Numbered from the stretch's first letter, positions 10,701 through 23,305 are shown. The stretch: 64,000 nucleotides of DNA from Typhlomys cinereus (GCA_023101885.1 JALPQD010000125.1:5439140-5503139), one strand, 5' to 3'. The notes: generated by a model not told the origin, from the sequence alone. Program-made: numbers and translations.

Positions 10701-13335
10701 ATGTTGACTAGAATCCTTCCTTTGCCCAATTTAAAAAAAAAAAAAAGACTGAGCTATTGCAATTATTTCACTGTATGGTGGTAGTTTTAGTTAAGAGAGT
10801 TAATGTAAGATAAAAATTTAAGCAGTGTTTTTTGTTTAACTTAAAGCAATTCTCTCTCTCTCTTTCTCTCTCTCGCTCTCTCTCTCTTTCACTTTCCCAA
10901 TATTCCCTGCTGCTGAAACACAGCTGTAATGTTTTTAAACATATAGCCCCATTTATTTCTTACAGGATTTCATCACACCACTGCTCTGTGGAGTCCCACA
11001 AGCTCCTTTTAAGTTCAAATATATAACCTGAACCGAAGTGTAGCTTAGCATTATCCACATCAATCTGAGAATTACAAGGAACGTGAGGGTGTTCACTCAG
11101 TAGTGGTTTTTCCCTGCGCTGGGAGATGAAGATGGAGCAGAAGTCAAAGCGCTGTGCGCTGCTGAGGGCAAAGTGATCTGCACAACAGAATGTTCCTGTC
11201 AGACAGAATCCTCATTGACCCAGTATCTGGTACAGAGAGAATGCTGTGCAGATTTTTCTCTACATGAGTGCCCCTGTCATATACTGAGTTGCTTGAATCA
11301 AGTACCTCTGCAAGGTAAGTTTCAGCTAAGTAATCATGGCATGATAAAACAAGCTGGAAAAAATAAAACAGTACTCAACATTTCTAGTTAAATTTATTTT
11401 CACTTATCTAAGTCATAACATTACTTTAGATTTCTTGCCTATGAATTGGCCTCAAATGGCCTTCCTACTAAAGCTATTGGTAAGAAAGATACTGAATGGG
11501 ATCATAAATATGAACATGCTTGAAGAATGTATTCTGTATATGTGATATGTACAAAGATTTTCATGCAATAAAGAAAGTTGTGTTTAAGATGAATGCAAAT
11601 AAAGAGAAGTTCTATACCTGAGGAAGAAATGTGTGGCAAGGATAAGATTCTCAGATCTTTTGAGCAGAGGTGAACTTGAACCCTAATATAAGACCTGGAC
11701 TTTAAGATGTCTGAATGTTCTGGAAAGAGGTCATATTCTCTAAGTGGAAACAATGAAGAATCATGCAATGCTTTTCATCAACAAAGGAAGACTAAGTGAT
11801 TGAGAAACAGTTGCAAATGTTTATAAGGTTGATGAGAAGGAGAGAATCTGGCTTAAAGTTTAGTTGTTAAACAGAGAAGCAGAACCCTAGACTAAATAAA
11901 TTATAATCTTGGTAGTAAAGATTGTAAAGGGAGAGCTAGTAAAGGGAGACATCTTGTGCTTTTTGTCACTTTTGATCTCAGAGCTTATGTCTTTTTTATT
12001 TTGTTTTGTTTTTTATTACTGTCAGGACCCAACACACCTGTATTTGATGATTTGCATTGAATAATGAATGTGGATAGGGATAGAAGAGAAGAAAAAGTGG
12101 CCCTGAGAGATTCAGAAAAGCACTGATATTATTGGTAATTTTAACAGATAGTCAATACCCCTCTTTTTTAACGTTATTATTACGAAGAAAAATTTAAAAT
12201 AGGGGTAGATTTGATAACATCTTATAGGAAACAAAATTCCAAATACTTCTGAAAAAGAAAATTACTTCAGGAAAAGTTTAATTTTAGCATGTTCCATTTT
12301 ACATATCAATTAGACATCAATACAATGTTGGCACACAGTACCTGAAGGAGGAGATTACAAAAATAAAGCAATGTCTGAAGCTTGCGATCTGGAGAACATA
12401 TAGTGAGAGAAGTGTCCACAAAGGTCTCTTTCAAGGTTTGGAATGTCCACACACATCTACCCCTCCAACACATGCATCCTAATCTGGTAGGCACACAGAA
12501 GGTTGGCAGAAACCTTCAAATAACTGAAATAATATCAGATCTCTTTCTTTCTTCCTAAGGCCTACTCCGAGACACTGTGAAAATATTTTTTGAATGAAAG
12601 TCAATATTGCTTGAAATTTCTGGCCAGGATGAGATCAAGTTCATATATACACAATGGACTTTCTCTGAAGGATCTTGTCATCCTTATTCCCCAAATCTCA
12701 CTGCAAATAGGCAAGAAGCTCTTCCAGTTTCTATTCTCTTTACTATGTTCTTCCATGAGATCATCCAGGGCTCCTGTGTTTTCTTTTCTGCATTTCAACT
12801 GTCTTCTCACCAGAACTGTGGTCTTGAAGCATTTCTTCACTATTTCAGAACTACAGAGCAGTGCAAACCTGGTGATCAAGCAAAGGGATTTTTATCTTTG
12901 TGGAAATTACAGGATGAATAGTTTACATATAATTATCTGCTGTTTAATATCTTTCTTCAGTCATGATTGAAAATCCTGTAATGGTGCTTTCACCCTGCAT
13001 TGTACCTGAGGGGAAACATGAAGAAGATGGTTTGAGGCCCAGAGGTCTTGGAAAGTATATTAGAGCAAAACACAGATAATGTGACTGCTTAACTCCAAGT
13101 ACTCATTGATCATAGTACCAAGAGTTGTTGAAGTTTTAGAATTGACATTAACCATGAGAGTCATTATGAGCAGTGCTAGAATTCTTGACAGTTTTGAGTC
13201 AAAGCCACAGCCGACAGCTAGCTCTAACTCTTCATGATTACTCATCCTCAGTGGTGTTTCTAAAGCATTTCCCTTATGCTTCCAGGGTTTGGTACTAACA
13301 ACAGTTTGTCGGTTCATGGGGACTCGGATGATGCA
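10701..13335. other. Mostly unique DNA with a CT tract
   Basis: A CT-rich microsatellite lies at 10850-10890. The segment 11110-11315 is locally less AT-rich and ends in AAG followed by GTAAGT, a strong donor-like site, but no good acceptor pairs with it. Overlapping open frames of 92-126 codons on both strands at 12590-12970 carry no known motif and shadow each other. No named gene was found. Confidence 0.4.
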
Positions 13336-13339
13336 GCAG

Positions 13340-13436
13340 TTTTCTCTCTCCTCTCCCTCTCTCTCTCCATGTTCCCCTCTGTCTCTTCTCTTTCTCTCTC
13401 TTCCTTCCATTCCCTCTCTCTTTCTCTCTTTCTCTC

Positions 13437-13495
<59 letters not shown>

Positions 13496-13497
13496 CA
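13340..13497. repeat. Long CT-rich (polypyrimidine) tract
   Basis: Almost continuous C and T on the plus strand, mostly (CT)n, (CTTT)n and CCCTCT units, with few purine interruptions (ATG at about 13368). Long serine/leucine or arginine/glutamate frames across it are artefacts of the repeat. Confidence 0.9.
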
Positions 13498-16290
13498 GAT
13501 CTATTAGTTTTTGACATTCTGTGAATAATACTTTTAAGTGCATATATAATAAATTATATAGTATTTTTGGAAGTAGATTTTTATTATGTATTTCTAAAAT
13601 TGTCTTCACTTCATTAACACATTACATAGGAGTTAATGGTGGATGCAATAATTAATGTAATTTTGAAGGAATCAATACTATATTCTCAGATAATATCAAT
13701 GTTTATCCAATATTAAATACAAACATACTATTTAATGTCAATGTGATTATTATTTGCTAATACTTTTAATTCAGGGCATGCTATTAAGTTTAGGTAAGCA
13801 AAGAATAAAATTTTTTTCCATTCAAGTTGGCAAATCACTGAAAGGGTTGTTTAGGTCCCAGATTAGAGTTCCTATTTTGTTTGTTGGCTACTTTATAGAA
13901 GTTGGAGGCTAGCACACTGACAATTCCAGCATTTGAAGGAAAAGTGAAATGTTTGTTGACTGAGTCTTCAGTGGAAGAAATTAAAGCTATAGACACCTCT
14001 GCTTTTCTTACATACTATTACTCTGGTAACAGCAGATAGCATCTCTTATCTCAAGTGAGACAAAGATCATTTATGCTAGAGACAAAAGTAAGTGACCATA
14101 GCTGTAAACACAGATTCAGGTTATTCTAAATAGTGTTTTCCCACATAGTGTCTGTTTCATCAAGATTTGTATTAACAGGAAAAAAAATATCGATTAGGTA
14201 CCTTTCAGATACAGGGGTAGGGACATCAGGTAGGCAGGTTGTATCAAGGTTGGAAAATATCTGCTATAGGTCTTGGATGCCATGTGATAACATTCTTTGC
14301 TTTTTGTTTGATGGAAGCTATGGGTCTTCTAAGTTTATACATTCCCAAAACTTTCCCCTGACAGTCCCGAGAATACAAAAAGGTTGAGAGCAAAGGGCTG
14401 TGCAGATAGTTAAAGATATGCCAAGGCAAATGTATTTAGGTTAAACAACATCGTAACCTCTCCATAAGCATTGAAGTTCCAATCAGTTAAATACCCTGAA
14501 GAAAGTTTAAATAAGGTATGATTTCTCTGCAGGAACTTTCACTCAGTTTTGAAATTACTCTTGAGAAGTGTTGAGTGGCTGAGAGACACATGACAAACAG
14601 GCAATAATTTGTTAATTACACTTCAATGAGCTACATCCCACTTGGGTGTTTCTTTTGAAAATAGCTTTCTATGTCAGCATAGAAAAATTTTTTTATTTCT
14701 GTGGTAGAAATTGTGTCTACTGCCTAGATTTGGCAAGCACTTGAAATCCTGTGTATAGTATTTGGCACTAAAAAGCAACTAATACATTATGATTACTCTG
14801 CTATACACACCTAGTTAGCCAACTAACACTGAACTGAGTTCTCGCTGTGCTAAGCATTCAACTCCCTCATTGTTTCAATATATGTATGACCTCAAGTCTG
14901 TAATTATCTCTAAATTGCATATAAAGTATTTAAGATTTGCATATGTGACATGAGTTCCTTAAAGCTTCACAAATAGGAAATAAGAATTAGAATAAGAAAG
15001 GCTTTCCAGCATTCCTCCCCACCTGTGCCTTTTGCCCCATCAACTTCCCTCTATTGGTACAGTTGCAACCGGTCTTATGAAGAAACTTGAAAGTATTTTA
15101 ATCATGTGAATGATGTTTGATCTTTATATTCTTTCTTCTACTACTCTGTTGCTAATGTAGCTTTTCCCAAGAGTGGTTATTTCCATGTACAGTCACTTGG
15201 TACTCTGAAATTTGAACTTCTTATTTCATGTTATGTTATCTGAATTATTTTTCTTGCCTTTGTTTTAAGGTTCATCCAATAACTGAATTAGATTTTCTAA
15301 AATGTGAGAATAGACTGTTATTTTGATGACTGATGTTCTATTTTTGGGCCTTACAAAGGGCTTTCTACACAATTGCTTTCACAAACAAGTGACTGCCTGG
15401 TATTATTAAGCAGCTGAAGGGCAGGTAAATTGGTTGTGTTTTCTTTGGGGAAAAAAAAAACAACTTTCATTTCCATCTGGAACATGATTGTACATTGTAA
15501 CAGAGAACAACAGAATAGTAGAGCATTGGGAACATAAGGTTTTAAAAGAGAATGCACATTTTCAAACCATAAAGCCCACAGTTTTTAAAAAATGGGAATA
15601 AAGCGTGCATGACAGAACGGGTTTTTCAACTGCAGCACTGAAAAGAACTGTGCGTGTCTCTCAGATATTTTCAACTTTTAAAAGCTAGTTTAATCGCAGC
15701 ATTACTTTTATTTAACAATTTCCATTGAGTAGATTTTCAAGTGTGAAAAAAAAAATCAGAGTCTTTGGAAAATGAAAAGCTCTGACAAAGCCCAGCGAGA
15801 GCCAGAGGTCATAAATTTTGCTCAGCAGAATGTTTTTTATTTTGCACAACCTATAATTGATGAGTGATAAGAATAAAAAAAAGATTTTTATTACAGTAAG
15901 AAGTCGCTATTTTTAAAAATAGCTAAAACCTATTGCTATTTAAAAAAGAATCCTGGCTCTTTATACTCTATAAGGAAAGTACTGTAATTTCACAGTTTTA
16001 AAAAAAAGCCTGCTCCTTCATCAAAAGACCAAATGTTTTAAGGGATGTGGGAAAATATGGTTTTTAAGGAGACATTCCTTTTCTATGACTGCACTCTCAC
16101 TCTGTTATCATGCATTGAACAACTGGTGTGCAATTTCATAGAACACAAAATGTATTTTAAATGCAAAAATGGAGGTATCAGTAAAGGTAATAGCTATATT
16201 ACTTGTGTCTGGCCAAAACTCAAATTTTGTTCTGTCAATATTTGCTAATGACCATGTGAGAATGAGTCATTATACTTTAAAAAGTTGCTA
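13498..16290. other. Unique AT-rich DNA; possible conserved block
   Basis: No repeat family was recognised here, which is unusual for this window. The part 15590-16030 has short, non-repetitive AT-rich motifs typical of conserved non-coding elements, but conservation cannot be judged from one sequence. No exon with paired splice sites was found. Confidence 0.35.
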
Positions 16291-16291
16291 T

Positions 16292-16300
16292 GCTTGTGTG

Positions 16301-16340
<40 letters not shown>
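16292..16340. repeat. (TG)n microsatellite
   Basis: TG dinucleotide tract with one TTTG interruption. The right flank (GTCTGTTTTCCCATCTG) does not match the CA-bearing SINE family. Confidence 0.9.
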
Positions 16341-16439
16341 GTCTGTTTTCCCATCTGTGTGATGCTACAGCATCATGACTTTGGTGCTAAAGGGGGCTAT
16401 GTGTCAGGTTGGTAGGGCTATCGTCTGCCCACACCACCA

Positions 16440-16560
16440 TCAATCCATATGTTTATGCATTCCTGCAACTGTGATAGAGCACGTTCTGCATGAAGCACTG
16501 GGGATGCCCCTGTGAATCTTACAGGCCAGTGGGTGGGAGTAATAAAGAGACGGTGCTCCA
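16440..16560 (+). mobile_element. Ancient L2-like relic
   Basis: The order ATAGAGCACGTTCTGCATGA, AGCACTGGGGATGCC, then CTTACAGGCCAGTGGGTGGG follows the typical layout of a mammalian L2 fragment (a 'gtgctgggga' motif, then 'cttacagtctagtgggg'). Highly diverged, short and non-coding. Confidence 0.45.
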
Positions 16561-16734
16561 AGACTAGCTACAGAAGTAAGTGAAAATTCCATATCTTAAG
16601 GAAAGCTGCCTGATGTTATGAGGACACGTGGAAGGAAAGTGGAAGGAAGAGCACAGCACTGCCACACCGCCTGCCTCGTGTCCTCACAGAGCTCCTCATT
16701 GAGAGTTAACGTTTCTAGCTTTTTGAATCTGCTG

Positions 16735-17388
16735 CTGACTTTTCTCTCTGTCTATTGTATTCATGTGTATTTTTATAAATTTTTTAGATTAATATACAGA
16801 GTTTTAAGATATTCTCATGGTATCTGCATCCATGTGCCATTGAACCTAGTTCCCCTCCCCCATTCCCAATTCCCATGCCTTCCCTCAAGCAGGTCCCCTC
16901 ATTTCCTTAAGTTAGGTCCTCTTCCAGTACCATCATTATTCTATTTCTCAGTTCCCTTAAAAGCTCTTCCTCCACTTTCATGATCCAAATTCTAATTTTA
17001 GAATTACAAATACTTAAATATGTAAATACACACACTATAAATACATACACACACAGGCACACATATAATACTAAGTCTAGATTCTACATGTAAGAGAAAA
17101 CTTGCAATGTTTATCTTTCTGAAGGTAGTTATTTTGTTTAAATAATGATCCCATATTCCACTCACTTTTTTGTAAATCTCTTGATTTAATTTCTCTTTAT
17201 AGCCTCAAACACTCTTCTGTATTTATGTGCCACATTTTCTTTATTTGGGGTTCATCTGTTGATAGACATCTAGATTGGTTACATTTTCTTGCTGCTGTGG
17301 GTAATGCAATAGTAAATTCAGATGTGTAAATATGTCTGCCTGGGGTCTGTGTACTTAAAGTCCAAGAGTAGTACCTCTGGGTCACACT
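16735..17388 (-). mobile_element. Old LINE-1 3' end, antisense (part 1)
   Basis: After a TTTTTATAAATTTTTTAG tail-like start, the plus strand shows the pyrimidine-rich antisense 3' UTR (16845-16990) and then the antisense end of ORF2, recognised by TGTGCCACATTTTCTTTATT, ATCTGTTGATAGACATCTAG and the TACCTCTGGGTCAC segment. Equivalent steps are found at 26640-26800. The element resumes at about 18087 after an unrelated insert. Confidence 0.65.
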
Positions 17389-18086
17389 GATCGGAGGAAG
17401 GGTTCAGGGTTCCTTGAGTACAAGGAAGGCTTTCTCACCTCAGATGAGCAATTGCTCAGCCTATTAACAACTACCAAAGCCACCTTAGGGCCAGTGGATT
17501 ATGGATCCTTTGTCTCATAGACAAAGAATTTCATGGAAAACAGGAGAGTGAGTTTCAGAAGGAGGATATTAAAGGTGAGAACTTACAAGAATGGAAGTAC
17601 ACAGATCTCTGGTACAGAAGAGCTGGTAACAAAAGACAGGCTACCACCAAAGATGCCTATCTGGGATGGTAATAAAGCTCTGCTGGAGTGAAGCACGGTG
17701 ACACAGTGAACAGCTCAGTTCTTCTGTCCACAAACAAGGTGTGCACACACCTCTCTATCCTGGTGTCTGGAACTAGAGCTTTGAACACACCTGCAAGGGC
17801 CGATGAAGCAAGTGATCAAGCACTGCTTCCAGACAGCTGTGCTCGATTAAGTTGTTGTGTAAAAGGAAAAGGAAAAATAAAAATAAGAAACTAGAATAGG
17901 AACCAGTCCCTCTCAACATCTCTGATCTCAGGCCAAGACAGAGCTACCAGCCAAAACAAGGACATCACCATATTCTGGCCAGAAAGAAACTGGTTGTCAA
18001 AGACAAGAAATGAAATTGCTGGTGTTCCAAGTTCCCCCTCTAAAATAACCTCATCATTTTGTTCTTCTGTTCTCATCAATCTGACA
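17389..18086. mobile_element. Unclassified ~0.7 kb insert in old LINE-1
   Basis: This segment interrupts the antisense LINE-1 ORF2 between the 'TCTGGGTCAC' step and the 'ATTTTTATTTTCTTAAGG' step, which are adjacent in uninterrupted copies. It starts near TGATCGG and ends near CTGACA, contains an AATAAAAATAAG motif at about 17876, and has no LINE-1 or SINE landmark. It could be an LTR or another retrotransposed sequence. No convincing TSD was found. Confidence 0.35.
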
Positions 18087-18525
18087 ATTATATTTTTATT
18101 TTCTTAAGGACGCTCCATAGTGTTTCTCATGATGGATAGTCCAATTTACATCCCCATAATGAGTACACGAGGTTTCTTTTTCCCCACAGTTTCACCATTT
18201 GTTGTTTTCTTGATGATTTCATGGGTAGGACAGAATCTCAAAGCTTTTTTATTCATATTATGTGATCGCTAAAGGTGTTGCACACTTTTTTCAAGTAAAT
18301 ATTGGCAATTTGTGTTACTTCTTCTTTGAACTATTTGGTTTATGAGATGATTAATTATTATATATTGAATGTTACATATTCTATGTATTAATCATAGATG
18401 TTAGGCCCTTGTCTGATGTATAGTTGGCAAAGTTTCTTTGTTTTGCTTTGTTTTTTATTTTGTAACCTGTCTTGTCACTCTGATGATTCTTTGCTTTGCT
18501 ATGATAAAGATTGTTTTTAAAGGAC
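18087..18525 (-). mobile_element. Old LINE-1, antisense (part 2)
   Basis: Continues the antisense ORF2 read-out broken at 17388: GGACGCTCCATAGTG, the CCCACAGTTTCACCATTTG block, and the TAGATGTTAGGCCCTTGTCT followed by AGTTTCTTTG steps are all standard positions in the ORF2 C-terminal part. Strongly diverged and non-coding. Confidence 0.6.
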
Positions 18526-18964
18526 TCCAATGGCACAGAAATTAATTCCCAAACTGACAGACAGAATTACGCAGTGGTGTATCATTCTGTTCCTCTGTCT
18601 TCCCCAGAAAAACATGTCAGGACTACACTCCTGACAGGACGAGATGGTGGAACCAAGAGGAGTCATTCAGGAGTCCCAGCCAAAACTCTTCATATAAGAA
18701 AGAACAGACAACAGACAACATCACCATGTTACCATGTTGGCTCACAGTTGACCACAGACGGAAAAACATGACATATCAACCTCTTCTCTGGTCAGGAAAG
18801 TTGCCTGCTGATCCAGAAATTCATGAAAAAAAGTTAAGTGTTTATAATTGGTCTGCCAATCACATTTTATTTATTTAAAGCAGTATTTCTTGTTATCTGT
18901 TAAGGATCAGTTTCTAGGATCTGCTGATTCTCAAATATGAGGATATTCAGATCCCTTAAATAAA

Positions 18965-19015
<51 letters not shown>

Positions 19016-20198
19016 ATATATAATATTACATACTCTCTAAAAATTTAAATCATCAATAAGTATTTGAAAAACTCAAAATAATATAAATGCTGTACAAGCA
19101 GTTTTCAGTTTAATGACTCAGGGAACATGGGCAAGGATATAGGTCTGTGTATATTCAACATAGATGCAGAACTTGAGAACTTTCAGTCTATGGTTGGTTG
19201 AATCTAGATGGAGACACCATGCATAGAGCAGGGAGAAACCATGTATAGTTAGTAAGACTTTCCTGGATGTCTTAGTTACTTATACTCTTGTTATAGTGGT
19301 AGGAGCATGAAGGAGCTAGTTATATCACATCCATACTCAAAAAGCAGAGAGAGATGAATGCTATGTGCCCAGCTCAGTTTTTCCTTTTCATAGGGCCAAG
19401 ATCATAGAGTAGAAGTTTTTCTTCATTTATTCATATATAAAAGTAAAGAGAATTTAAAAATTAACCAGGAAAATGAAAGAAGAAAAGAGAGTCCGAGACA
19501 GATATAACTGGTAGCCAAAGTCTGTTGTTGAGTAGGATGTGCTAGAAAACCTGGGAGCAAAGGTTATCGCAGTGGAGCTTAGTTTTATCTTTAATATGAG
19601 GATAATTAAAACATCATGATTATTTTAAGCAGAGAAAGGCATGGCTAAAATACAGTCGACTACAGTGAGCCGAACACCAAGAAACTATGGAATGAGACCA
19701 AATTGTTGGCCCACACCTGGACCATCGCTGTAAATGTTTTTCATATATTCTTAGGTTATGTTCAGTCTACTTTGGAAGGCAGTGTGGTGTCATTTTAAAA
19801 GCATTGTGTCAAAGTGCCAAATACATTTGGATTTCTCTCTGCACCCCATATTATATGCTTTACTTCTATTCAAACTCCTCCATTTGGCTAATTCCACTAT
19901 CTCAATATATGGATCCTCCATTTTGCTAATTTATTTATTTTTAATAACTCTTCTAGCACTCATTTATACTTCTTTTGCATTCCAGAAAAATGCAACACTT
20001 TGTTTTTGTGTATTAAATAGCACTATATAGGCCTCAGCTATTTTTATTGAGACTTTAGCACACTTTCTCTGTATACTCACTAGTGCTCAGTAGTTGGTCT
20101 TTACCACAACATCTGTAGTCATGTTTCATCGATGCTTTTCTTATGATTACATGTAATGCAGTATGTAAAGAATGATGCATATGCTTGAAATTTTTATT
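18526..20198. other. Unique and repeat-like DNA with a (TA)n tract
   Basis: Includes a (TA)n microsatellite at 18971-19022 and, at about 19280-19400, a second copy of the unclassified repeat also seen at 5935-6245. An open frame at 18511-18771 has no recognisable motif. No gene was identified. Confidence 0.4.
18971..19022. repeat. (TA)n microsatellite
   Basis: A TA dinucleotide tract of about 20 or more units with a GTATG interruption near 19007. Confidence 0.95.
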
Positions 20199-20237
20199 TT
20201 ATTTTATTTTTAATTTTTTTATTTATTCAATTGTGCA

Positions 20238-20289
<52 letters not shown>

Positions 20290-20509
20290 TGTGTGTAGAA
20301 CCACGGACGAATTTGGGAACCACCATGGACCGCCTCCACCTCCTCCTTGTTCACTCTGCCCCGGGATTCACAGACTCCACCCTACCAGGACTAGAAACGC
20401 AGGCTGCCCCTGCTTCCACCTGACGTCTATTTGTGGGGTCTAGGATCCAAACTCAGGACCTTCTGCCTGCAAGGCAGAGGCTTAACCCCTGAGGCACCTC
20501 TCCAGCCCC
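20199..20509 (-). mobile_element. CA-bearing tRNA-derived SINE, copy 1
   Basis: On the minus strand it starts GGGGCTGGAGAGGTGCCTCA, with a Pol III A-box-like TGCCTCAGGGG and a B-box-like GAGTTTGGATCC, then a ~170-bp body, an internal (CA)n tract (20241-20288 on the plus strand) and an A-rich end. It is flanked by near-identical direct repeats TGAAATTTTTATT (20186-20198) and TGAAAATTTTATT (20510-20522), one mismatch. The head is of B2-superfamily type. Non-coding; reading frames through it are artefacts. Confidence 0.85.
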
Positions 20510-20522
20510 TGAAAATTTTATT

Positions 20523-22494
20523 AAGAGAATAAAAGTTACAAAATTTTGTGTTTTAACTCAGAATAACATAACTAAATGTAGTGTCTCTGTATTCAGAATT
20601 TTAAGTTAATACCTCTCACTTCTGAGTCCTTGTCCTCTGCAAGATGTATGTAGCCTCTTCTATGCTCTGTTGGCCAAAATCAGGTCACATGCAAAGCATA
20701 GATTAATATTGGACCAAGAAAAATGTAATTTCCCAGGCTTGCTTACTTACATCATTATTCAACCTCACAGCTGTACTCAATAAGAAGAGGTTAGATTAAA
20801 TGACTGTAGCATTGGTTATGGTTCCTGCTGGAGTATGAATAATTTGGTGTCTGAGCTGTATGTACCTGTGAGTTCTTATAAGTTTTTAGCATCCAACCCT
20901 CACATTTTCCTATAGACCTGTGAATATAGTACTTCTATACACTATGTACTTTACCATATCCTGATTCTTTGTCTGGTGAGCTATTCTCTTGCCCATCTGT
21001 AGAGAATTGTTTCCAAAACTCTTTTTGGCCATCATATCCTCTGTAAAATATTCAGTGTACTGCATACCAATGACATCTTTAATTCCTATTACTTCCTCTT
21101 GCATGATAGCTCTCCTGTGGCATGTGCCTGTGTTATTGTACATCACGCTATATTATGACATACATGCATGTGCATGCCTCATCATCCCTCCCCATGATTC
21201 CTTGTTCTTCCTGAAATTTTCCAGCAATGTCTCTGAAGTCTTCTGAAGTTTAAATCATGTCAACTCACAGTCAGGTGAGTTGCAGAAATTGCCAATAAAT
21301 CATTTTTCAGTTGACAGACATTAACACAGAAATCAGGAAATAAAGATAGCTATGGAAGACAAATACATACATATGTGTATTTACATTGTAGTGGAGGGAG
21401 ACAGTTAAAAATAAAGTTTTTACCTATAGCAGATACATCTGGTCAGGAAAAATGCAGCTGCTCTGCATGGCTGGATGTAAAGAACAAATCATTCGTGATC
21501 AACTAAAATAGTGACAATATTGCCATTGAGTTCTTGATTTGAGGAAAGGCCTTTTAGGGGACGACAGGAGTTTTAGAGGGTAGGAGTGTAATGAAGTCAC
21601 AAGTGAGGGTAAAGACATGATAGAAACCCTTTTCTACATAATGGGATACTAAAGTCTTTCTCTCTTTCTCTATTCATTCACTGGAAACATTCTCCTATAA
21701 TAGTTTCTAGCCATGATATCTGGGGAAGTAAAGAGGATTATGATATGAAACGGACATTGGGAAAGGTGGAAGGGAAAATTTAGAGTTCATAGGAGCCATG
21801 CAGACGTTCACAGATGGTCCTTGCACACAGCAGTCCCATGCGATTTCCTAAATTCATCTAGCAGTTTAATTTATGAAATACACAGAAAGTGTTGAATCCC
21901 TGTCTTTAGTCCTCTGTTTCAGTAGAGGGAAGTCGATAGACTCTGGAATAGAGAAGAAACATTAAGTGTAAAACAGTTTATGTTACACAGCCAAGGGGAA
22001 GGTCAGAATAGAATTCAGATGTTCAGATTCAATTACTCTAACTTAGCCTCAGGATTTCTAAACCACCACTACCAACAAAACTTCATTTCCTGTCTTACCC
22101 TGAAGATACCTTTCCTTCCTGAAAAATACTAACATTATATAGGTTGAAACAATCAAACGTACACTAATTAGGAAGTATCACACATATAAAATATGAAGTG
22201 TCAGTTTTGAACAATTTGCCTTTTTTCCTGCCCCCAACAATGTGGAATGCAGTGAATAAAGATTTGCTCATGAAGTAGTTAGACATGGTTAGTATCTGTC
22301 TAATGGAGAGGAGCCACACTGACTAGACACATTAATAACTTACCAGCCCTTGATGCCTCTCTATTCTGGAAGTGTAGCCCTTCAGGACAATAAAATGTGT
22401 TAGGGTTGTTGGGCAACTTTACAATCTCTGGAATCAAATTTTTAAGTTTGAGAACAAAAGGAATGATGTGAGTGGATTATGAGATTTCTTGTAC
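20523..22494. other. Unique DNA with a weak MIR trace
   Basis: No gene recognised. Around 21930-22060 the stretch with ACACAGCCAAGGGGAAGGTC and CAGAATAGAATTCAGATGTT resembles the MIR consensus portion around 'cacacagctagtaagtgg'. The rest shows no repeat landmark or exon-like structure. Confidence 0.35.
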
Positions 22495-22620
22495 ACATTT
22501 TCATTATCCATTTGTCAACTGTTGGACTTTTGGGTTGATTCTGTTGCTTTGTTATGAGTAGTTCTGCAACGAACACATAGTATGCATGTCACTCTAGCAA
22601 AATGACATATTTCAGGGATT
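22495..22620 (-). mobile_element. Duplicated LINE-1 ORF2 fragment
   Basis: 126 bp of antisense ORF2 end that repeats 23821-23946 with few differences, including the uncommon shared piece AGCAAAATGACATATTTC. It lies directly before an internal 3' UTR position of the next element, at a junction that a normal LINE-1 end would not make. Confidence 0.7.
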
Positions 22621-23071
22621 ATGAAGGAACCCTGTTATATCTAACCTATTGCCTCTAAGGATCCTATTGCCTGAAGCCATCTCCCCTGAGATCAATGCTA
22701 GTCTATGGAGGTTTGTTGACATGACAGCCATTGTGCAGGTGAGGTGAGGTCTAATCCCATTGCAGTGAGATTCTGGCTGCCACAGCCAAGACATGAGTGG
22801 TGTATCTTGACCAGCAGTGGACCTCCCAATCGTTAGGCTCTTACAATCTTGCTGCTTATTCTTCCACATGGTTACATGTTCCCTGAGCTTTAGAATTGGA
22901 AGAGATTTGGCTGGTCTGGGTCCAGGTGAACATTGTAGGGTCATTGGTATTCTGAATTAAGGTTGGTGTTTTCTGTTTTGCAGTTTCTGCACTGTCCTTG
23001 GCTCCATCTTGCTTAGGTGTTGCAGTCATCTCTTAACCAAAGACAAAAGACTATTTGAAAGGTCTTAATAT

Positions 23072-23085
23072 AAGAAGAGGCTTAG
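23072..23085. repeat. TSD, left copy
   Basis: AAGAAGAGGCTTAG, identical to 23292-23305, flanks the short LINE-1 insert. Confidence 0.85.
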
Positions 23086-23291
23086 CACTGGGGTATGTCA
23101 TCGGAGAGGAGGGCCCAGAGGAAAATCAGACATGCACAAGAAAGGACTCTCTGGGAATTGGGGTGGGAGGCACTGGGGGATGGGGAGGGAGAAAGGTGGG
23201 GAGGGGGAGGAGGGGGTCCGGGGGGGGGAGGAGAAGGGAGGGAGGGAACTGGTATACCTAATAAGTTTGTATGAGCTGAAATAAAAAAAAA
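23086..23291 (+). mobile_element. Short 5'-truncated LINE-1 insert
   Basis: Only the last ~200 bp of a LINE-1 3' UTR: the GGAGAGGAGGGCCCAGAGGA block, the G-rich tract, ACTGGTATACCTAATAAGTT, TGTATGAGCTGAAATAA and a short A-tail. A perfect 14-bp TSD (23072-23085 and 23292-23305) shows it entered by target-primed reverse transcription into the antisense LINE-1 around it. Confidence 0.9.
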
Positions 23292-23305
23292 AAGAAGAGG
23301 CTTAG
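23292..23305. repeat. TSD, right copy
   Basis: AAGAAGAGGCTTAG, the right-hand duplicate of 23072-23085. Confidence 0.85.

Noticed and set aside
12590..12970. Overlapping 126-, 104- and 92-codon frames on both strands
   Set aside because: They shadow one another, have no recognisable motif, no splice-site context, and look like chance frames.
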